From: Rosenbergiella epipactidis
Lineage (GTDB): Bacteria; Pseudomonadota; Gammaproteobacteria; Enterobacterales; Enterobacteriaceae
Direction of reading: 5' to 3'
Assembly: GCF_018494055.1 (NCBI RefSeq)
Contig: NZ_JABBFQ010000009.1
Span: 93,711-157,710, forward strand
Length of the DNA: 64,000 nucleotides
The notes under the pieces were generated by a model. It worked only from the letters and a program-made list of their open reading frames with translations. It searched no databases and was not told the DNA's origin. Below are positions 38,368 through 50,260 of the stretch, in pieces; position 1 is the first letter of the stretch; every line of letters starts with the position of its first letter. The translations under genes were made by a program, and so were the position numbers.

Positions 38368-39180
38368 ATGAAGAAACATCGCGCTTTTTTAAAATGGGCG
38401 GGAGGCAAGTATCTCCTTTTAGACGATATCCAACGCCATCTACCAGAGGGTGACTGCTTAGTAGAGCCTTTTGTGGGCGCGGGGTCAGTCTTCCTCAACA
38501 CAGACTTCAAAAAGTACTATCTTGCTGATATTAATAGCGACTTGATTAACCTCTACAGCATAATCAAGCACAGCAGTAGTCAATTCATTGCAGACGCTCG
38601 CGGCTTTTTTACGCCCGAAACAAATAATGCCGAGACCTATTACGCGCATCGTAGTTTGTTCAACCAGAGCAGTGATCCTTATTATCGAGCGCTACTCTTT
38701 CTTTACCTGAATCGACACGGCTATAACGGGCTCTGCCGCTATAATTTACGCGGGCAATTTAACGTACCTTTTGGTCGATATGTTAGGCCTTATTTTCCGC
38801 AAGCCGAACTTGAGTGGTTTGCGTTGCGTGCGCAGCAAGCGACGTTTGTGTGCGAATCGTATGTTCAAACACTCTCTCAGGTTAAACGAGGATCAGTGGT
38901 TTATTGCGATCCTCCTTACGCGCCGCTTTCACCGACGGCAAACTTCACGGCTTATCATACCAATAGCTTTTCTGCTAAGGAGCAAGCGCTACTCGCAGAA
39001 TTAGCCCATAAGCTGTCACAAAAGAAATCGGTGCCTGTGTTAATCTCGAACCACGATACGGAATTGACTCGAAAATGGTATGAAGAGGCTACACTTCATA
39101 TTGTTACCGCTAGGCGTTCTATTAGCCGCAGTGCAAAGGGCAGAACTAAGATTGATGAACTGCTAGCACTTTACACCTAA
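38368..39180 (+). CDS. dam: DNA adenine methylase Dam
   Basis: 270 residues (278 in E. coli). AdoMet-binding FVGAGSVFLN near 35-44 and the N-terminal KWAGGKY; catalytic DPPYAPLS near residue 181. Methylates adenine in GATC, serving mismatch repair and replication timing. The C-terminal tail after DELLALY is about 8 residues shorter than in E. coli. No strong SD is visible. Confidence 0.96.
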   Translation: MKKHRAFLKWAGGKYLLLDDIQRHLPEGDCLVEPFVGAGSVFLNTDFKKYYLADINSDLINLYSIIKHSSSQFIADARGFFTPETNNAETYYAHRSLFNQSSDPYYRALLFLYLNRHGYNGLCRYNLRGQFNVPFGRYVRPYFPQAELEWFALRAQQATFVCESYVQTLSQVKRGSVVYCDPPYAPLSPTANFTAYHTNSFSAKEQALLAELAHKLSQKKSVPVLISNHDTELTRKWYEEATLHIVTARRSISRSAKGRTKIDELLALYT

Positions 39181-39237
39181 TATCGTCGCGGTCACTCAGC
39201 AATGCTGAAACTGGAAATCATACTCTCGGAGAATTGC

Positions 39238-39921
39238 ATGAAAAATTATTTAATTGCGCCATCCATATTATCCGCCGACTTTGCTCGATTAGGGGAAGAT
39301 ACGGCCAAGGCTATTGCGGCCGGGGGTGATGTTGTCCACTTCGATGTCATGGATAATCACTATGTGCCCAATCTTACGATGGGGCCAATGGTGTTAAAAG
39401 CGCTCCGCGACTACGGTATTACCGCGCCCATCGATGTACATTTGATGGTGAAGCCTGTCGACGCGCTGATTCCTGAATTTGCTAAGGCCGGTGCAAGTTT
39501 TATTACTTTCCACCCTGAAGCCAGCGAACATGTTGATCGCACAGTGCAATTGATTAAAGAACATGGCTGTAAGGCCGGTCTGGTTTTCAATCCTGCTACA
39601 CCCCTTACCTACTTGGATTACATGTTGGATAAGATTGATATTGTATTATTAATGTCTGTTAATCCTGGATTCGGGGGGCAAAGTTTCATCCCTTCCACAT
39701 TAAACAAACTTCGCGAAGTGCGTAAGCGTATTGACCAAAGTGGCTACGATGTTCGTCTGGAGATCGATGGTGGGGTGAAAGTCGACAATATCGCTGAAAT
39801 TGCTGCAGCCGGCGCAGATATGTTTGTGGCGGGTTCCGCTATTTTTAATCAACCAGATTACAGAACGGTCATTGCCGAAATGCGTCGCGAAGTGGAGAAA
39901 GCCCATGGCTCATTCCACTGA
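39238..39921 (+). CDS. rpe: ribulose-phosphate 3-epimerase Rpe
   Basis: 227 residues from the ATG at 39238 with CGGAGA upstream; the frame extends to 39202 without support. TIM barrel with [12 protein letters not shown] (metal and catalytic Asp), [14 protein letters not shown] and LEIDGGV. Interconverts ribulose-5-P and xylulose-5-P. Its end overlaps gph by 17 bases. Confidence 0.96.
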   Translation: MKNYLIAPSILSADFARLGEDTAKAIAAGGDVVHFDVMDNHYVPNLTMGPMVLKALRDYGITAPIDVHLMVKPVDALIPEFAKAGASFITFHPEASEHVDRTVQLIKEHGCKAGLVFNPATPLTYLDYMLDKIDIVLLMSVNPGFGGQSFIPSTLNKLREVRKRIDQSGYDVRLEIDGGVKVDNIAEIAAAGADMFVAGSAIFNQPDYRTVIAEMRREVEKAHGSFH

Positions 39922-40582
39922 TATTCGCGGTATCGCTTTCGATCTAGATGGCACACTTATCGATAGCGCGCCAGGCTTGGCCAGCGCGATCGATTTAATG
40001 CTTGCCGATCTGCAACTTCCTGCTGCAGGTGTTGATAACGTGATCTGTTGGATCGGTAATGGTGCCGATATTATGGTCACTCGGGCGCTCACTTGGGCGC
40101 TTGGTGAAGCCCCAGATGACACGCAGCTTGCTCAAGCACGCAGCTGTTTTGACCACCACTATCTTCAGACCGCAGAGACGGGGAGTCAGTTGTTTGACCA
40201 CGTCACGGACGTCTTAACGGCCCTACAGGCAGAAGATATCCCCCTCGCGATTGTCACCAATAAGCCAACGCCTTTTGTTCGTCCGTTATTAGAGAGCTTA
40301 GGAATTGACCACTATTTCAGTTTAATTATTGGTGGCGATGATGTGCCGGTTAAAAAACCTCATCCTGCCGCACTCTTTATGGTACTGGGGCAATTTGGAT
40401 TACTGACCGAGCAATTATTGTTTGTCGGGGATTCGCGCAACGATATTCAGGCGGCGAAAGCGGCGGGCGTGCAATCGGTCGGGTTATCCTATGGCTACAA
40501 CTATGGCGAACCGATCGAAGATAGCCACCCAGACCACGTTATTCACCAATTTGATCAGCTTATCTCCCTTTTAGGGAAGTAA
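39905..40582 (+). CDS. gph: phosphoglycolate phosphatase Gph
   Basis: 225 residues from the ATG at 39905 ([12 protein letters not shown]), inside the end of rpe with GGAG upstream. HAD-superfamily motifs: [10 protein letters not shown] near 12-20, [30 protein letters not shown]. Removes 2-phosphoglycolate formed during DNA repair. About 25 residues shorter than E. coli Gph, mainly in the cap region and the C-terminal tail. Confidence 0.95.
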   Translation: MAHSTDIRGIAFDLDGTLIDSAPGLASAIDLMLADLQLPAAGVDNVICWIGNGADIMVTRALTWALGEAPDDTQLAQARSCFDHHYLQTAETGSQLFDHVTDVLTALQAEDIPLAIVTNKPTPFVRPLLESLGIDHYFSLIIGGDDVPVKKPHPAALFMVLGQFGLLTEQLLFVGDSRNDIQAAKAAGVQSVGLSYGYNYGEPIEDSHPDHVIHQFDQLISLLGK

Positions 40583-40600
40583 TTTCCAGGACAAGAACTA

Positions 40601-41605
40601 ATGACAAGACCAATCGTCTTCAGTGGGGCGCAACCCTCCGGCGAACTTTCCATCGGTAACTACATGGGCGCACTGCGTCAATGGGTGCAGATGCAGGATG
40701 ACTATCATTGTATCTACTGTATTGTTGACCAACACGCGATCACAGTACGTCAAGATGCGGCAGCCTTACGTAAGGCTACCCTCGACACCTTAGCGCTTTA
40801 TCTTGCCTGCGGTATCGACCCTGAAAAATCAACAATTTTTGTCCAATCCCATGTGCCAGAGCATGCGCAACTTTCATGGGTACTAAACTGCTATACCTAT
40901 TTCGGTGAGTTAAGCCGAATGACTCAGTTTAAGGATAAATCGTCTCGCTACGCAGAAAATATTAACGCTGGGCTATTTGATTACCCTGTCTTAATGGCCG
41001 CTGATATTCTTCTTTATCAAACTCAGCAGGTTCCGGTCGGCGAAGATCAGAAACAGCACCTTGAGCTGAGCCGTGATATTGCCCAACGCTTTAATGCAAT
41101 TTATGGCGATATCTTTAAAGTTCCTGAGCCGTTTATTCCTAAATCGGGCGCTCGGGTGATGTCGCTGCTCGAACCCACCAAGAAGATGTCGAAGTCTGAC
41201 GATAACCGCAATAATGTTATTGGATTGCTTGAAGAGCCGAAAGCCGTCGTTAAGAAGATTAAACGCGCCGTCACTGACTCCGATGAGCCGCCTGTTGTGC
41301 GTTATGATGTAAAAAATAAGCCTGGTGTATCCAACTTGTTGGATATCCTATCCGGAGTTACCGGTCAATCGATCACTGAACTCGAGAGCGCATTCGAAGG
41401 CCAAATGTATGGGCATTTGAAAGGCGCGGTAGCGGAAGCTGTCTCGGGGATGCTGACTGATTTACAAGCACGTTACCACCATTTCCGTAATGATGAAGTT
41501 CTGCTTAATAAAATCATGAAAGAAGGTGCGGAAAAGGCGAGCGCGCAGGCTAAACAAACGCTTGATAAAGTGTATGAGGCGATTGGATTTGTCGCGCGTC
41601 CCTAA
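40601..41605 (+). CDS. trpS: tryptophanyl-tRNA synthetase TrpS
   Basis: 334 residues, as in E. coli. Class I signatures: [14 protein letters not shown] (HIGH-like) near 11-24 and KMSKSDDN near 195. Charges tRNA-Trp. End of the aroK-trpS transcription unit, followed by a strong terminator. E. coli has frl, nir and cysG genes after it; these are absent here. Confidence 0.97.
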   Translation: MTRPIVFSGAQPSGELSIGNYMGALRQWVQMQDDYHCIYCIVDQHAITVRQDAAALRKATLDTLALYLACGIDPEKSTIFVQSHVPEHAQLSWVLNCYTYFGELSRMTQFKDKSSRYAENINAGLFDYPVLMAADILLYQTQQVPVGEDQKQHLELSRDIAQRFNAIYGDIFKVPEPFIPKSGARVMSLLEPTKKMSKSDDNRNNVIGLLEEPKAVVKKIKRAVTDSDEPPVVRYDVKNKPGVSNLLDILSGVTGQSITELESAFEGQMYGHLKGAVAEAVSGMLTDLQARYHHFRNDEVLLNKIMKEGAEKASAQAKQTLDKVYEAIGFVARP

Positions 41606-41625
41606 TATCAACGTACATTTAATAT

Positions 41626-41661
41626 AAAAAAAGGCGGTAGAGAGATTCTACCGCCTTTTTT
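41626..41661. terminator. bidirectional terminator between trpS and tsgA
   Basis: GGCGGTAGA/TCTACCGCC, 9 bp, flanked by seven A on one side and six T on the other, between convergent genes. Confidence 0.94.
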
Positions 41662-41664
41662 GTA

Positions 41665-42834
41665 TCAATGATTTGCGCGATGCTTAGTAACAAATCCGAG
41701 TAATAAGCAGCAGACAAATACCGTGAGGTAGAGACCATTAGAGGTCATTAGCGCGGCGAGTGGTCCATCATGACTCACAATAGGGGCCGTGACGACAAAC
41801 GTTAACATGGTGCCAACCGTGCCGCAGGTTAGGATGAAGTTAACCAATTTAGGCGAGGCGACTTTAGTCTGTTGCGAGCCAAGGGTAATGATGGTGGTAT
41901 AAATCGCGCTAGAGAAGAAACCTAATGCAGCGATGATGATATGCAGCATATTAGGGTCCTGTGCATGGTTAAACCAATACATCAGTACGGACGCTAATGC
42001 CGTGAGTATCACCAGTAATTTCTGTGAATCGATAAAACGTAATACCACGCTGAACACCCACATACCGACCATATACGCTGTCCAGAAATTACCGACCAGC
42101 TGGCCTGCGCGCCCTAATTCAAAGCCTAATGTTTTCGTCGCATAATCAGGTACCCAAGCGATAAACCCTAACTGACCAAGAATGTAACATAAGGCCGCGA
42201 GTGCAAGTAGGAAGACGCCTACTCCCCATTTCTCTTTCGGTTCGTTTTTTTGTTGTGCATTTTTGGAGAGAATTGGAAATTCGGTGCAGAGGGTAATGAT
42301 AAAAATCGCGACGTAAATAAGGCCTATTGCACAGTAGACTAGATACCAAGGTAACTGACGTGATAAGACCGCCGCGGCAATGATAGGGAAGAGCGTTCCG
42401 GCCATACTGAAAAAAGAGTCAGTAAACAGTAATCTCGCGCCACGTTGACGACCTTCATAGAGGTGGGTAATCAAAAACGTCCCTATCGACATGGTAATCC
42501 CGCTAACGACACCCAGTATAAACATACAGGCAGAGAAGATGGCGATAGAGTGGGCGGTCACGAGTCCGGCGATTGCAATCAGCATCAAAACAAAACCAAA
42601 TATTAGCTGTTTTTTTAGCGGGACTACTTCCATCAGCCAAGCATTAAGGAAAATTGCGATCAAAATCCCCGCATTTAAAAATGTGAAGGTATTGCTCATG
42701 CTTGTCACTGGGACGTTGAAATAGTGAGCGATATTATCCATCACCATTCCCGTTACAATCACTAGCGCCCCTGTCAGTGCGTAGGAAAGAAAGCTTATCC
42801 AGGTGAGCCCGGTTCTTTTTATTTGCATCATCAT
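41665..42834 (-). CDS. tsgA: major facilitator superfamily protein TsgA
   Basis: 389 residues (393 in E. coli). Twelve predicted membrane helices; conserved opening [20 protein letters not shown]. Substrate unknown; in Salmonella it is linked to selenite growth. Three Met codons open the frame (MMMQIK), so the exact start is uncertain by one or two codons. Divergent from ppiA, the same pairing as in E. coli. Confidence 0.93.
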   Translation of the reverse strand: MMMQIKRTGLTWISFLSYALTGALVIVTGMVMDNIAHYFNVPVTSMSNTFTFLNAGILIAIFLNAWLMEVVPLKKQLIFGFVLMLIAIAGLVTAHSIAIFSACMFILGVVSGITMSIGTFLITHLYEGRQRGARLLFTDSFFSMAGTLFPIIAAAVLSRQLPWYLVYCAIGLIYVAIFIITLCTEFPILSKNAQQKNEPKEKWGVGVFLLALAALCYILGQLGFIAWVPDYATKTLGFELGRAGQLVGNFWTAYMVGMWVFSVVLRFIDSQKLLVILTALASVLMYWFNHAQDPNMLHIIIAALGFFSSAIYTTIITLGSQQTKVASPKLVNFILTCGTVGTMLTFVVTAPIVSHDGPLAALMTSNGLYLTVFVCCLLLGFVTKHRANH

Positions 42835-43091
42835 TAATATCCGTTAAAGGAATAGTCCGAAGAGTGAAGCGCACGATTGTAATGCCATCGCGTCGGTTTA
42901 TAAATAATGATGCTCACATTGACGAGAATATTTAATCAATTATTGCCGCCGCTAAAGAAAAAACACGCTTAGCCATATTTTATGCTGTGGTTAGCGAGAT
43001 ATAAGTCAGGAAATCGCTAGCGGTAGGGCGCTGATACTCCTTACAATCACCCACAGTATTTATTCCATCTAAGCTAAGGACACGCGCACCT

Positions 43092-43655
43092 ATGTTAAAA
43101 AAAACACTGGCTACAGCATTAACACTGCTTTCGTTAGCCGTCACGGCTCAACATGCGATGGCTGACACGCATGTGTTAATGACCACCTCTGAAGGGAATA
43201 TTGAATTAACCTTGAACGATGACAAGGCGCCAGTCACCGTTAAAAACTTTCTTCAATACGTCAACAGTGGTTTCTATAACAACACCATTTTCCACCGTGT
43301 AATCCCAAGCTTTATGATTCAAGGCGGTGGGTTTACGGCCGATATGCAGCAGAAATCGACCCAAGCGCCAATTAAGAACGAAGCGGATAACGGCTTACGC
43401 AACACCCGTGGCACCATTTCTATGGCGAGAACGGCGGATAAGGATAGTGCCACCAGCCAATTCTTTATCAACGTTGCTGATAATGCGTTTCTTGATCATG
43501 GCCAACGTGATTTCGGCTATGCCGTCTTTGGTAAAGTGACTAAAGGGCTGGATGTGGCAGAGAAAATCTCCCATGTCGAAACGACTAATAATGGGCCTTA
43601 TCAAAATGTGCCTGCTAAGCCTGTCACAATCCTTTCTGTAAAAGTTTTACCTTAA
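43092..43655 (+). CDS. ppiA: periplasmic peptidyl-prolyl isomerase PpiA (cyclophilin A)
   Basis: 187 residues (190 in E. coli). Signal peptide 1-24 (HAMA-DTHV). Cyclophilin core with [15 protein letters not shown] (catalytic Arg), [12 protein letters not shown] and [10 protein letters not shown]. Helps fold periplasmic proteins; functionally overlaps FkpA at 57831. The E. coli genes yhfG and fic that follow are missing. Confidence 0.95.
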   Translation: MLKKTLATALTLLSLAVTAQHAMADTHVLMTTSEGNIELTLNDDKAPVTVKNFLQYVNSGFYNNTIFHRVIPSFMIQGGGFTADMQQKSTQAPIKNEADNGLRNTRGTISMARTADKDSATSQFFINVADNAFLDHGQRDFGYAVFGKVTKGLDVAEKISHVETTNNGPYQNVPAKPVTILSVKVLP

Positions 43656-43737
43656 TAGATATCCAAGCACTGCTTAGGGCGTGCTTGGAACCTTTAGCGT
43701 CAGATAATACGATTACCTTCTCAAACTAAGAAATCAT

Positions 43738-44313
43738 ATGCTGTTAATCATAGATAACTATGACTCTTTTACTTGGAATCTTTATCAATACTTCTGCCAA
43801 TGCGGTATAGAAGTAAAGGTTATCCGTAACGATGCAATTACACTCCAAGAGATGGAAGCGCTGGGAATGAGTCACCTTGTGATCTCGCCCGGACCTTGTA
43901 CGCCTAACGAAGCAGGAATTTCGCTGGCGGCTATTCAACATTTTGCGGGTAAGTTGCCTATCTTAGGGGTTTGCTTGGGTCATCAAGCGATAGCCCAAGC
44001 ATTTGGCGGTAAAGTAATTCGTGCGTATCAAGCCATGCACGGTAAAACCTCAATGATTCGTCATAATGGGCAAGGGCTATTTTCACAGCTCCCGAACCCT
44101 CTTACCGTTACCCGCTATCACTCTCTAATGGTTGATACCTCCTCGCTACCTGATGAGTTGGAAGTCACTGCGTGGGTGGAAGAGGAGGGAGGGAAAACAA
44201 CGATTATGGGGCTTCGTCATCGACACCTTGAGATAGAGAGTGTGCAATTCCATCCAGAAAGCATTCTGAGTGAACAAGGCTTATCGTTACTGAATAATTT
44301 TATTAGCCGATGA
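43738..44313 (+). CDS. pabA: aminodeoxychorismate synthase glutaminase subunit PabA
   Basis: 191 residues. Class I glutamine amidotransferase: Cys79 in [11 protein letters not shown], and the His-Glu pair in VQFHPESIL near residue 172. Supplies ammonia to PabB for p-aminobenzoate in folate synthesis. It lies just before argD, with 69 bases between that hold ArgR sites. Confidence 0.95.
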   Translation: MLLIIDNYDSFTWNLYQYFCQCGIEVKVIRNDAITLQEMEALGMSHLVISPGPCTPNEAGISLAAIQHFAGKLPILGVCLGHQAIAQAFGGKVIRAYQAMHGKTSMIRHNGQGLFSQLPNPLTVTRYHSLMVDTSSLPDELEVTAWVEEEGGKTTIMGLRHRHLEIESVQFHPESILSEQGLSLLNNFISR

Positions 44314-44316
44314 TTA

Positions 44317-44334
44317 ATTGATTTATTATGCATT
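44317..44334 (+). promoter_or_regulatory. ARG box 1 upstream of argD
   Basis: ATTGATTTATTATGCATT matches the ArgR consensus wnTGAATwwwwATTCAnw except at positions 6 and 14. Three bp separate it from box 2, the standard spacing of paired ARG boxes. Confidence 0.75.
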
Positions 44335-44337
44335 ATA

Positions 44338-44355
44338 AATGTATATTTATTCCAT
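44338..44355 (+). promoter_or_regulatory. ARG box 2 upstream of argD
   Basis: AATGTATATTTATTCCAT matches the ARG box consensus except at positions 5 and 16. It ends 27 bases before the argD start, so ArgR hexamer binding with arginine would cover the promoter. Confidence 0.75.
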
Positions 44356-44373
44356 CACACTCTCGCCTACTAA

Positions 44374-45600
<1,227 letters not shown>

Positions 45601-45608
45601 CTTGCTTG

Positions 45609-45637
45609 CCCTGAGTTGTTTACTGCTCAGGGTTTTT
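45609..45637 (+). terminator. terminator of argD
   Basis: CCCTGAG/CTCAGGG, 7 bp, 10-base loop, then TTTTT. It overlaps the last codons of the convergent yhfK, whose stop is at 45620. Confidence 0.8.
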
Positions 45638-47710
45638 ATTCACACGGGAAAACCATGCGCCGTGTTTGGGTCGCTGGGTCCAGATAATCGCTGAAATGGT
45701 CCGCATGGATTTCACATGCACAAGAATGCGCTCGATATGCCGCTCGACGATAGTACTCGGCCCTTTATCGAAATTCGCGGCTTCGTCCATTACATGCGTG
45801 GAGTGATAGTTCTCCTGATCGTTGGCATACAGTAACCGCTGTTGGCATTGCTGTAGCGCTATCTCACATGCTTGTAAATAGCGTTCGGCCAGCGTTGGGG
45901 TCAGCATGGTGTGCTCACGGGCTAATGCGGTCAGCTCGTTAATATGCTCGACAATATATTGGCTATGGCTAACCCACAAATGCATCTCTTCAAGATACTC
46001 ATCATCAAACCCAGGTTCCTGCATAGCTTGATTCAGGGCATTGAATAGGGCGTTATGTTTTTGGTTGGCCTCTACTCGCGCGGCTTCGAAAACTTCGTCC
46101 TTTTGTTCTGGACCTAATAAGACTTTGAGCGCGTGTTGGTAAGCGTTGAGAACATCTAGGGTGTTATCACGTAGCAGTGCACTTTGCCACTGTGGCCACA
46201 ACCAAAGCGTTCCGCCGAAGGCGATTAAGCAGCCGAGTAGCGTATCTAATAAACGTGGGACAAGGAATTGGTGTCCGTTTAGGGAAAGAAGCTGCAATGA
46301 ATAGACGGCAGTGACCGTAAATCCAATAGTTGCCCAGCCATAATATTGGCGATTGAACAGGTTACTGAAAAAGGTAATCAGTAACATGATGATTAAGATC
46401 CATGATTCAGGCACATGCAAATTTAGTGTGACTGCCGCAATGATTAATCCCGCAAAGGTTCCTAATGCCCGGTGCTGAATACGTACCCGCGTTGCGCTGT
46501 AGTTACTCTGACTGACAAACACTATTGTCATCAAAATCCAGTAAGGTTTGGGCATATTCAGTGCCATGCCGACAATGCCGCCACACATCAACATGATTGA
46601 AAAACGTGCAGCAGAACGTAAGGCGGTCGATTTTAGCGATAAATAACTTTTTAAGGCAGGCAATAAGGGTAAACGGCGCTGCCTATCGCGCATCAAGTCA
46701 CGCTGATAAAGAGGTTTCTCGTTTTGTAAGACCCGAGCAATTCGCGTGAAATGATAAAAGCAAAATTGGGGGACCGGATTATGAGGAAATTGTTGAGCCA
46801 GCTTTTCCAATGCTGAAATTTGCTTACTCATCGAAAAAGGCTTCACGAACTGGTGATATAAAATATCGTCAGCCAAACGGTGGAGCTGTGAGGCAACCGT
46901 ATTGGCATTCCAATTTAAAATTTCTCTACCAAAACTATCGTGACACAGTTTTTTGATTTCATCCGGTTGATTTAAGCTAATCGTAATATGTTCTTGGATA
47001 TCTTGCGCCATCAAGAAATAGCGAATCAAAAACCGGTCATTACGGTTTCTCGCCGCCGGTAACATATGCAACTGTTGGTAGCATTGGGTAATGAGATCAA
47101 TCACTTTCTGCTGACGCTTAAGAAGATCCTGCAAACTCTCTGCGGAGTCGTCGGTGCTGAAAATACGGTGATATTTATGCTCACAGTAATTACCCAGTTC
47201 GCGATAGAGCAGACTAAGCGTTTCACGAAGCTGTTGCGCCTGCGAAAACTTAAACCAAGCCCAATTAAACACGCCATACCAAACCGTTCCGCCCAAGTAG
47301 AGTAGTGGAGGCCCCCATATCGGCATACGGCCAGCTAAGCTGATAGAGAGTACGGCGGCCACCAGTGAGGCGGGCAATAGCCGGCCGTGTAATGGACTGA
47401 TTTCGCCGGTAACACCGATAATCAACGGTAGAGCGAAAAGAAAGAGCGGTAAGGGATAGTGCTGTTGCAAACACCAAAGGAGCAGGAAGCTACTGCAGGC
47501 GAAAAGTAAGCCACCTACGACGAGCCGTTTAAAAAAACGTTTATGCGGAGTATCTAAACCCGCTAGGTTACAGCAGGATGGGACCAAAGAAAAAAGTAAG
47601 CCTGAGTGGAGATCCCCCAACAGCCAGCCCAAGGCGATCGGCAGGCAGAGCACCAGAGTTTGGCGAAAAGCATAATTTACTTCAGGGTGATAAATAAGTC
47701 GACGTAGCAT
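45620..47710 (-). CDS. yhfK: YhfK, FUSC/YccS-type inner membrane protein
   Basis: 696 residues, equal to E. coli YhfK. Two clusters of hydrophobic helices (about 10-150 and 360-505), each followed by a cytoplasmic helical domain, as in the YccS/AaeB-like family. Conserved LVPSCCNLAGLDTPHKRFFKR near the start. Suspected exporter of aromatic or other compounds, but no substrate is proven. Encoded next to crp, as in E. coli. Confidence 0.92.
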   Translation of the reverse strand: MLRRLIYHPEVNYAFRQTLVLCLPIALGWLLGDLHSGLLFSLVPSCCNLAGLDTPHKRFFKRLVVGGLLFACSSFLLLWCLQQHYPLPLFLFALPLIIGVTGEISPLHGRLLPASLVAAVLSISLAGRMPIWGPPLLYLGGTVWYGVFNWAWFKFSQAQQLRETLSLLYRELGNYCEHKYHRIFSTDDSAESLQDLLKRQQKVIDLITQCYQQLHMLPAARNRNDRFLIRYFLMAQDIQEHITISLNQPDEIKKLCHDSFGREILNWNANTVASQLHRLADDILYHQFVKPFSMSKQISALEKLAQQFPHNPVPQFCFYHFTRIARVLQNEKPLYQRDLMRDRQRRLPLLPALKSYLSLKSTALRSAARFSIMLMCGGIVGMALNMPKPYWILMTIVFVSQSNYSATRVRIQHRALGTFAGLIIAAVTLNLHVPESWILIIMLLITFFSNLFNRQYYGWATIGFTVTAVYSLQLLSLNGHQFLVPRLLDTLLGCLIAFGGTLWLWPQWQSALLRDNTLDVLNAYQHALKVLLGPEQKDEVFEAARVEANQKHNALFNALNQAMQEPGFDDEYLEEMHLWVSHSQYIVEHINELTALAREHTMLTPTLAERYLQACEIALQQCQQRLLYANDQENYHSTHVMDEAANFDKGPSTIVERHIERILVHVKSMRTISAIIWTQRPKHGAWFSRVNKNPEQ

Positions 47711-47751
47711 TACCGCTGCAGCTTGTTGTATGAGTGATCGCGATCGGAGTG

Positions 47752-47774
47752 AGGCAAGGGTAATTCCCTTGCCT
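47752..47774. other. hairpin without U-tract downstream of crp
   Basis: AGGCAAGGG/CCCTTGCCT, 9 bp, loop TAATT, located 11 bases after the crp stop on the minus strand. No T-run follows in either direction; likely the crp mRNA 3' structure. Confidence 0.5.
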
Positions 47775-47784
47775 TCAATGCCGA

Positions 47785-48417
47785 TTAGCGTGTGCCGTAC
47801 ACTACGATAGTTTTACCATGTGCGGAGATTAAGTTTTGGTCTTCTAACATCTTGAGAATACGCCCAACCGTTTCGCGCGAACAGCCAACGATTTGCCCAA
47901 TTTCTTGACGGGTAATTTTGATTTGCATCCCGTCAGGGTGCGTCATGGCATCAGGTTGATGGGCTAGATGCAGCAGCGTTTGAGCGATACGTCCGGTCAC
48001 GTCTAGAAAGGCGAGGTTACCGACTTTCTCTGAGGTGACCTGTAGGCGCCGAGCCATCTGTGCTGAAAGACGGATAAGAATTTCCGGATTAACCTGAATC
48101 AATTGGCGGAATTTTTTATAAGAAATTTCAGCGACTTCGCAAGCTGACTTAGCTCTGACCCAAGCACTACGCTCTTGTCCTTCTTCAAATAAGCCAAGCT
48201 CACCAATAAAATCGCCCTGATTAAGGTAAGAAAGGATCATCTCTTTGCCTTCTTCATCTTTAATCAGTACCGCGACAGAACCTTTAACAATGTAATAAAG
48301 CGTTTCTGCTTTTTCACCCTGATGGATCAAGGTGCTTTTTGACGGATACTTATGAATATGGCAATGGGAGAGGAACCATTCTAATGTAGGGTCTGTTTGT
48401 GGTTTACCGAGAACCAT
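47785..48417 (-). CDS. crp: cAMP receptor protein CRP
   Basis: 210 residues, nearly identical to E. coli CRP. cAMP-binding domain with [18 protein letters not shown], long C-helix, and [22 protein letters not shown]. The activating region 1 surface (HPDGM loop) is retained. Global regulator; candidate sites in this window lie before gntK and pckA. Divergent from yhfA with a 287-base intergenic region. Confidence 0.98.
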   Translation of the reverse strand: MVLGKPQTDPTLEWFLSHCHIHKYPSKSTLIHQGEKAETLYYIVKGSVAVLIKDEEGKEMILSYLNQGDFIGELGLFEEGQERSAWVRAKSACEVAEISYKKFRQLIQVNPEILIRLSAQMARRLQVTSEKVGNLAFLDVTGRIAQTLLHLAHQPDAMTHPDGMQIKITRQEIGQIVGCSRETVGRILKMLEDQNLISAHGKTIVVYGTR

Positions 48418-48704
48418 TCGCTTCTATCCTCTATTGTAATCGAACCTGGATAAAACCAGGGTGAGGCGCCTTTGCGACTCTATGAAAGCATCAAGTGCCA
48501 TTTCTTTTTTTATTGGACGATAAAATTACCTTAGCGTATTCCAAGGCATTTTATCTTGGGATTAACGAAATAAATAATCCTTTCCCTGTTTTTAGCACAG
48601 GTTAGCGCCACTGTCTTGTATTGTATGAGTCCAAATGAGTGGTTTGCGAATTAATACACCTCAGAGTATCTTAACTAATAAATTCTGAAACTGGGGACGT
48701 GTTG

Positions 48705-49109
48705 ATGGAAGCGAAGGTAAAGTGGGTTGATGGGCTATGTTTTGTCGCAGAATCGGCCTCCGGTCACCAAGTGGTGATGGATGGCAACCGTGGCGAAAAG
48801 GGACCTAGTCCAATGGAAATGGTCCTGATGTCAGCGGGCACCTGTAGTGCAATCGATGTGGTATCAATCTTAGAAAAAGGCCGTTATCAGGTTCAAGGTT
48901 GCGAGGTTAAATTAACCTCCACTCGTCGTGAGGAAGCGCCACGACTTTTTACTCACATTAACCTGCATTTTATTGTGACAGGGAAGACCTTAACCGATAA
49001 AGCGGTTGAGCGTGCAGTCTCCCTCTCAGCGGAGAAATACTGCTCGGTGGCACTCATGTTGGAGCAAGCGGTAGAAATTACCCATAGCCACGAGATTGTC
49101 ATTGCTTAG
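48705..49109 (+). CDS. yhfA: OsmC-family protein YhfA
   Basis: 134 residues from the ATG at 48705 (GGGGA 7 bases upstream), matching E. coli YhfA (134). Two conserved cysteines of the OsmC/Ohr fold: TCSAIDVV near 48 and YCSVALML near 112. Relatives reduce organic peroxides, but YhfA itself is uncharacterised. Convergent with prkB, 2 bases apart. Confidence 0.93.
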   Translation: MEAKVKWVDGLCFVAESASGHQVVMDGNRGEKGPSPMEMVLMSAGTCSAIDVVSILEKGRYQVQGCEVKLTSTRREEAPRLFTHINLHFIVTGKTLTDKAVERAVSLSAEKYCSVALMLEQAVEITHSHEIVIA

Positions 49110-49111
49110 TC

Positions 49112-49993
49112 TTAGGTTGTTAATAAGGTTTGTTGTCGTTTTTCCGCGAGCTTTTCAATGACCGGCGTCAAGATAAGCTCCATCGCTAAGCCCATTTTTC
49201 CGCCGGGTACCACTAAGGTGTTCATGGCGGAAATGAAGGATCCTTGGATCATGGCTAAGAGATAGGGATAATTAATTTCTTCGACACCACGAAGGTGGAT
49301 CACCACCAGACTTTCATCCATCGACGGAATTGCGTGCGCCGCAAAAGGATTCGACGTATCGACCATTGGTACGCGTTGAAAGTTAATATGGGTGCGAGAG
49401 AATTGCGGCGTGATGTAATTTACGTAGTCTTCCATAGAACGAATCACTGAATCCATCACCGCTTCGCGAGAATGACTCCGCTCTTGCATGTCACGTATCA
49501 GTTTTTGAATCCATTCTAAGTTGACAATGGGCACTACACCGACCAATAAATCGACTAAATCAGCCACATTATATTCATCAGTCACCACCGCGCCATGTAA
49601 TCCTTCATAGAATAAAACATCAGTCTGTTCAGGAAGAGGCTGCCAAGGCGTAAACGTCCCTGGGACTTGTTTCCAAGGTACCGCTTCGTCATAGGTATGG
49701 AGATATTTACGAGAACGGCCGGTCCCAGTCTCAGAATATTGCTTAAATGTCTGTTCTAAAAGTAGAAAGTCGTTAGCGTCTGGACCGAAATAACTAATGT
49801 GTTTACCGAGATCCCTCGCCTTACGGATGGCAACGTCCATTTCTGGACGGGTGTAGCGATGGTAACTATCGCCCTCCACCTCCGCAGCCCGGATACCCAG
49901 TTGTTGAAAGATTTTACGAAAGGCGAGACTGGTTGTCGTCGTCCCTGCACCACTTGAACCTGTTACGGCGATAATAGGATGTTTGGCTGACAT
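49112..49993 (-). CDS. prkB: phosphoribulokinase-like protein PrkB
   Basis: 293 residues (289 in E. coli). P-loop GSSGAGTTTTS near 11-21, VEGDSYHRYTRPEMD, and FYEGLHGAVV. Called a probable phosphoribulokinase by similarity; enterobacteria lack a Calvin cycle, so the true substrate is unknown. Last gene of yheT-yheU-prkB on the minus strand (51-base gap after yheU). Confidence 0.93.
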   Translation of the reverse strand: MSAKHPIIAVTGSSGAGTTTTSLAFRKIFQQLGIRAAEVEGDSYHRYTRPEMDVAIRKARDLGKHISYFGPDANDFLLLEQTFKQYSETGTGRSRKYLHTYDEAVPWKQVPGTFTPWQPLPEQTDVLFYEGLHGAVVTDEYNVADLVDLLVGVVPIVNLEWIQKLIRDMQERSHSREAVMDSVIRSMEDYVNYITPQFSRTHINFQRVPMVDTSNPFAAHAIPSMDESLVVIHLRGVEEINYPYLLAMIQGSFISAMNTLVVPGGKMGLAMELILTPVIEKLAEKRQQTLLTT

Positions 49994-50044
49994 GATGGTC
50001 TCCTTAGCGGGTTAGGGGCGACAACTAGAGCGTACAGTTATCCT

Positions 50045-50260
50045 TTAGCGGGTATCTCGTGCAGCACGAAGGCTGACGGACTCATGTAATTCTGACCAAA
50101 CAATAACAATATCACCTGCTTGAAGTTGCCGGGTAATATCAGCAACTTTCTCGGATAAGGTTTTCTCTTGCTCACCATAATCGGTTCCTTCTTGTAGCAC
50201 AAAGGACTCGATGACGCTTTGTAACGTCTCAGTCGGCAGCTCTTGCCAAGGAATAATCAT
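50045..50260 (-). CDS. yheU: UPF0270 protein YheU
   Basis: 71 residues from the ATG at 50260 ([13 protein letters not shown]), aligning with E. coli YheU (72); an upstream in-frame start would add 10 residues. Contains the conserved [12 protein letters not shown]. Function unknown. Start overlaps the yheT stop by 4 bases. Confidence 0.92.
   Translation of the reverse strand: MIIPWQELPTETLQSVIESFVLQEGTDYGEQEKTLSEKVADITRQLQAGDIVIVWSELHESVSLRAARDTR

Noticed and set aside
48418..48704. CRP autoregulatory site in the crp-yhfA region
   Set aside because: Only poor matches to TGTGA-N6-TCACA were seen, not enough to call.
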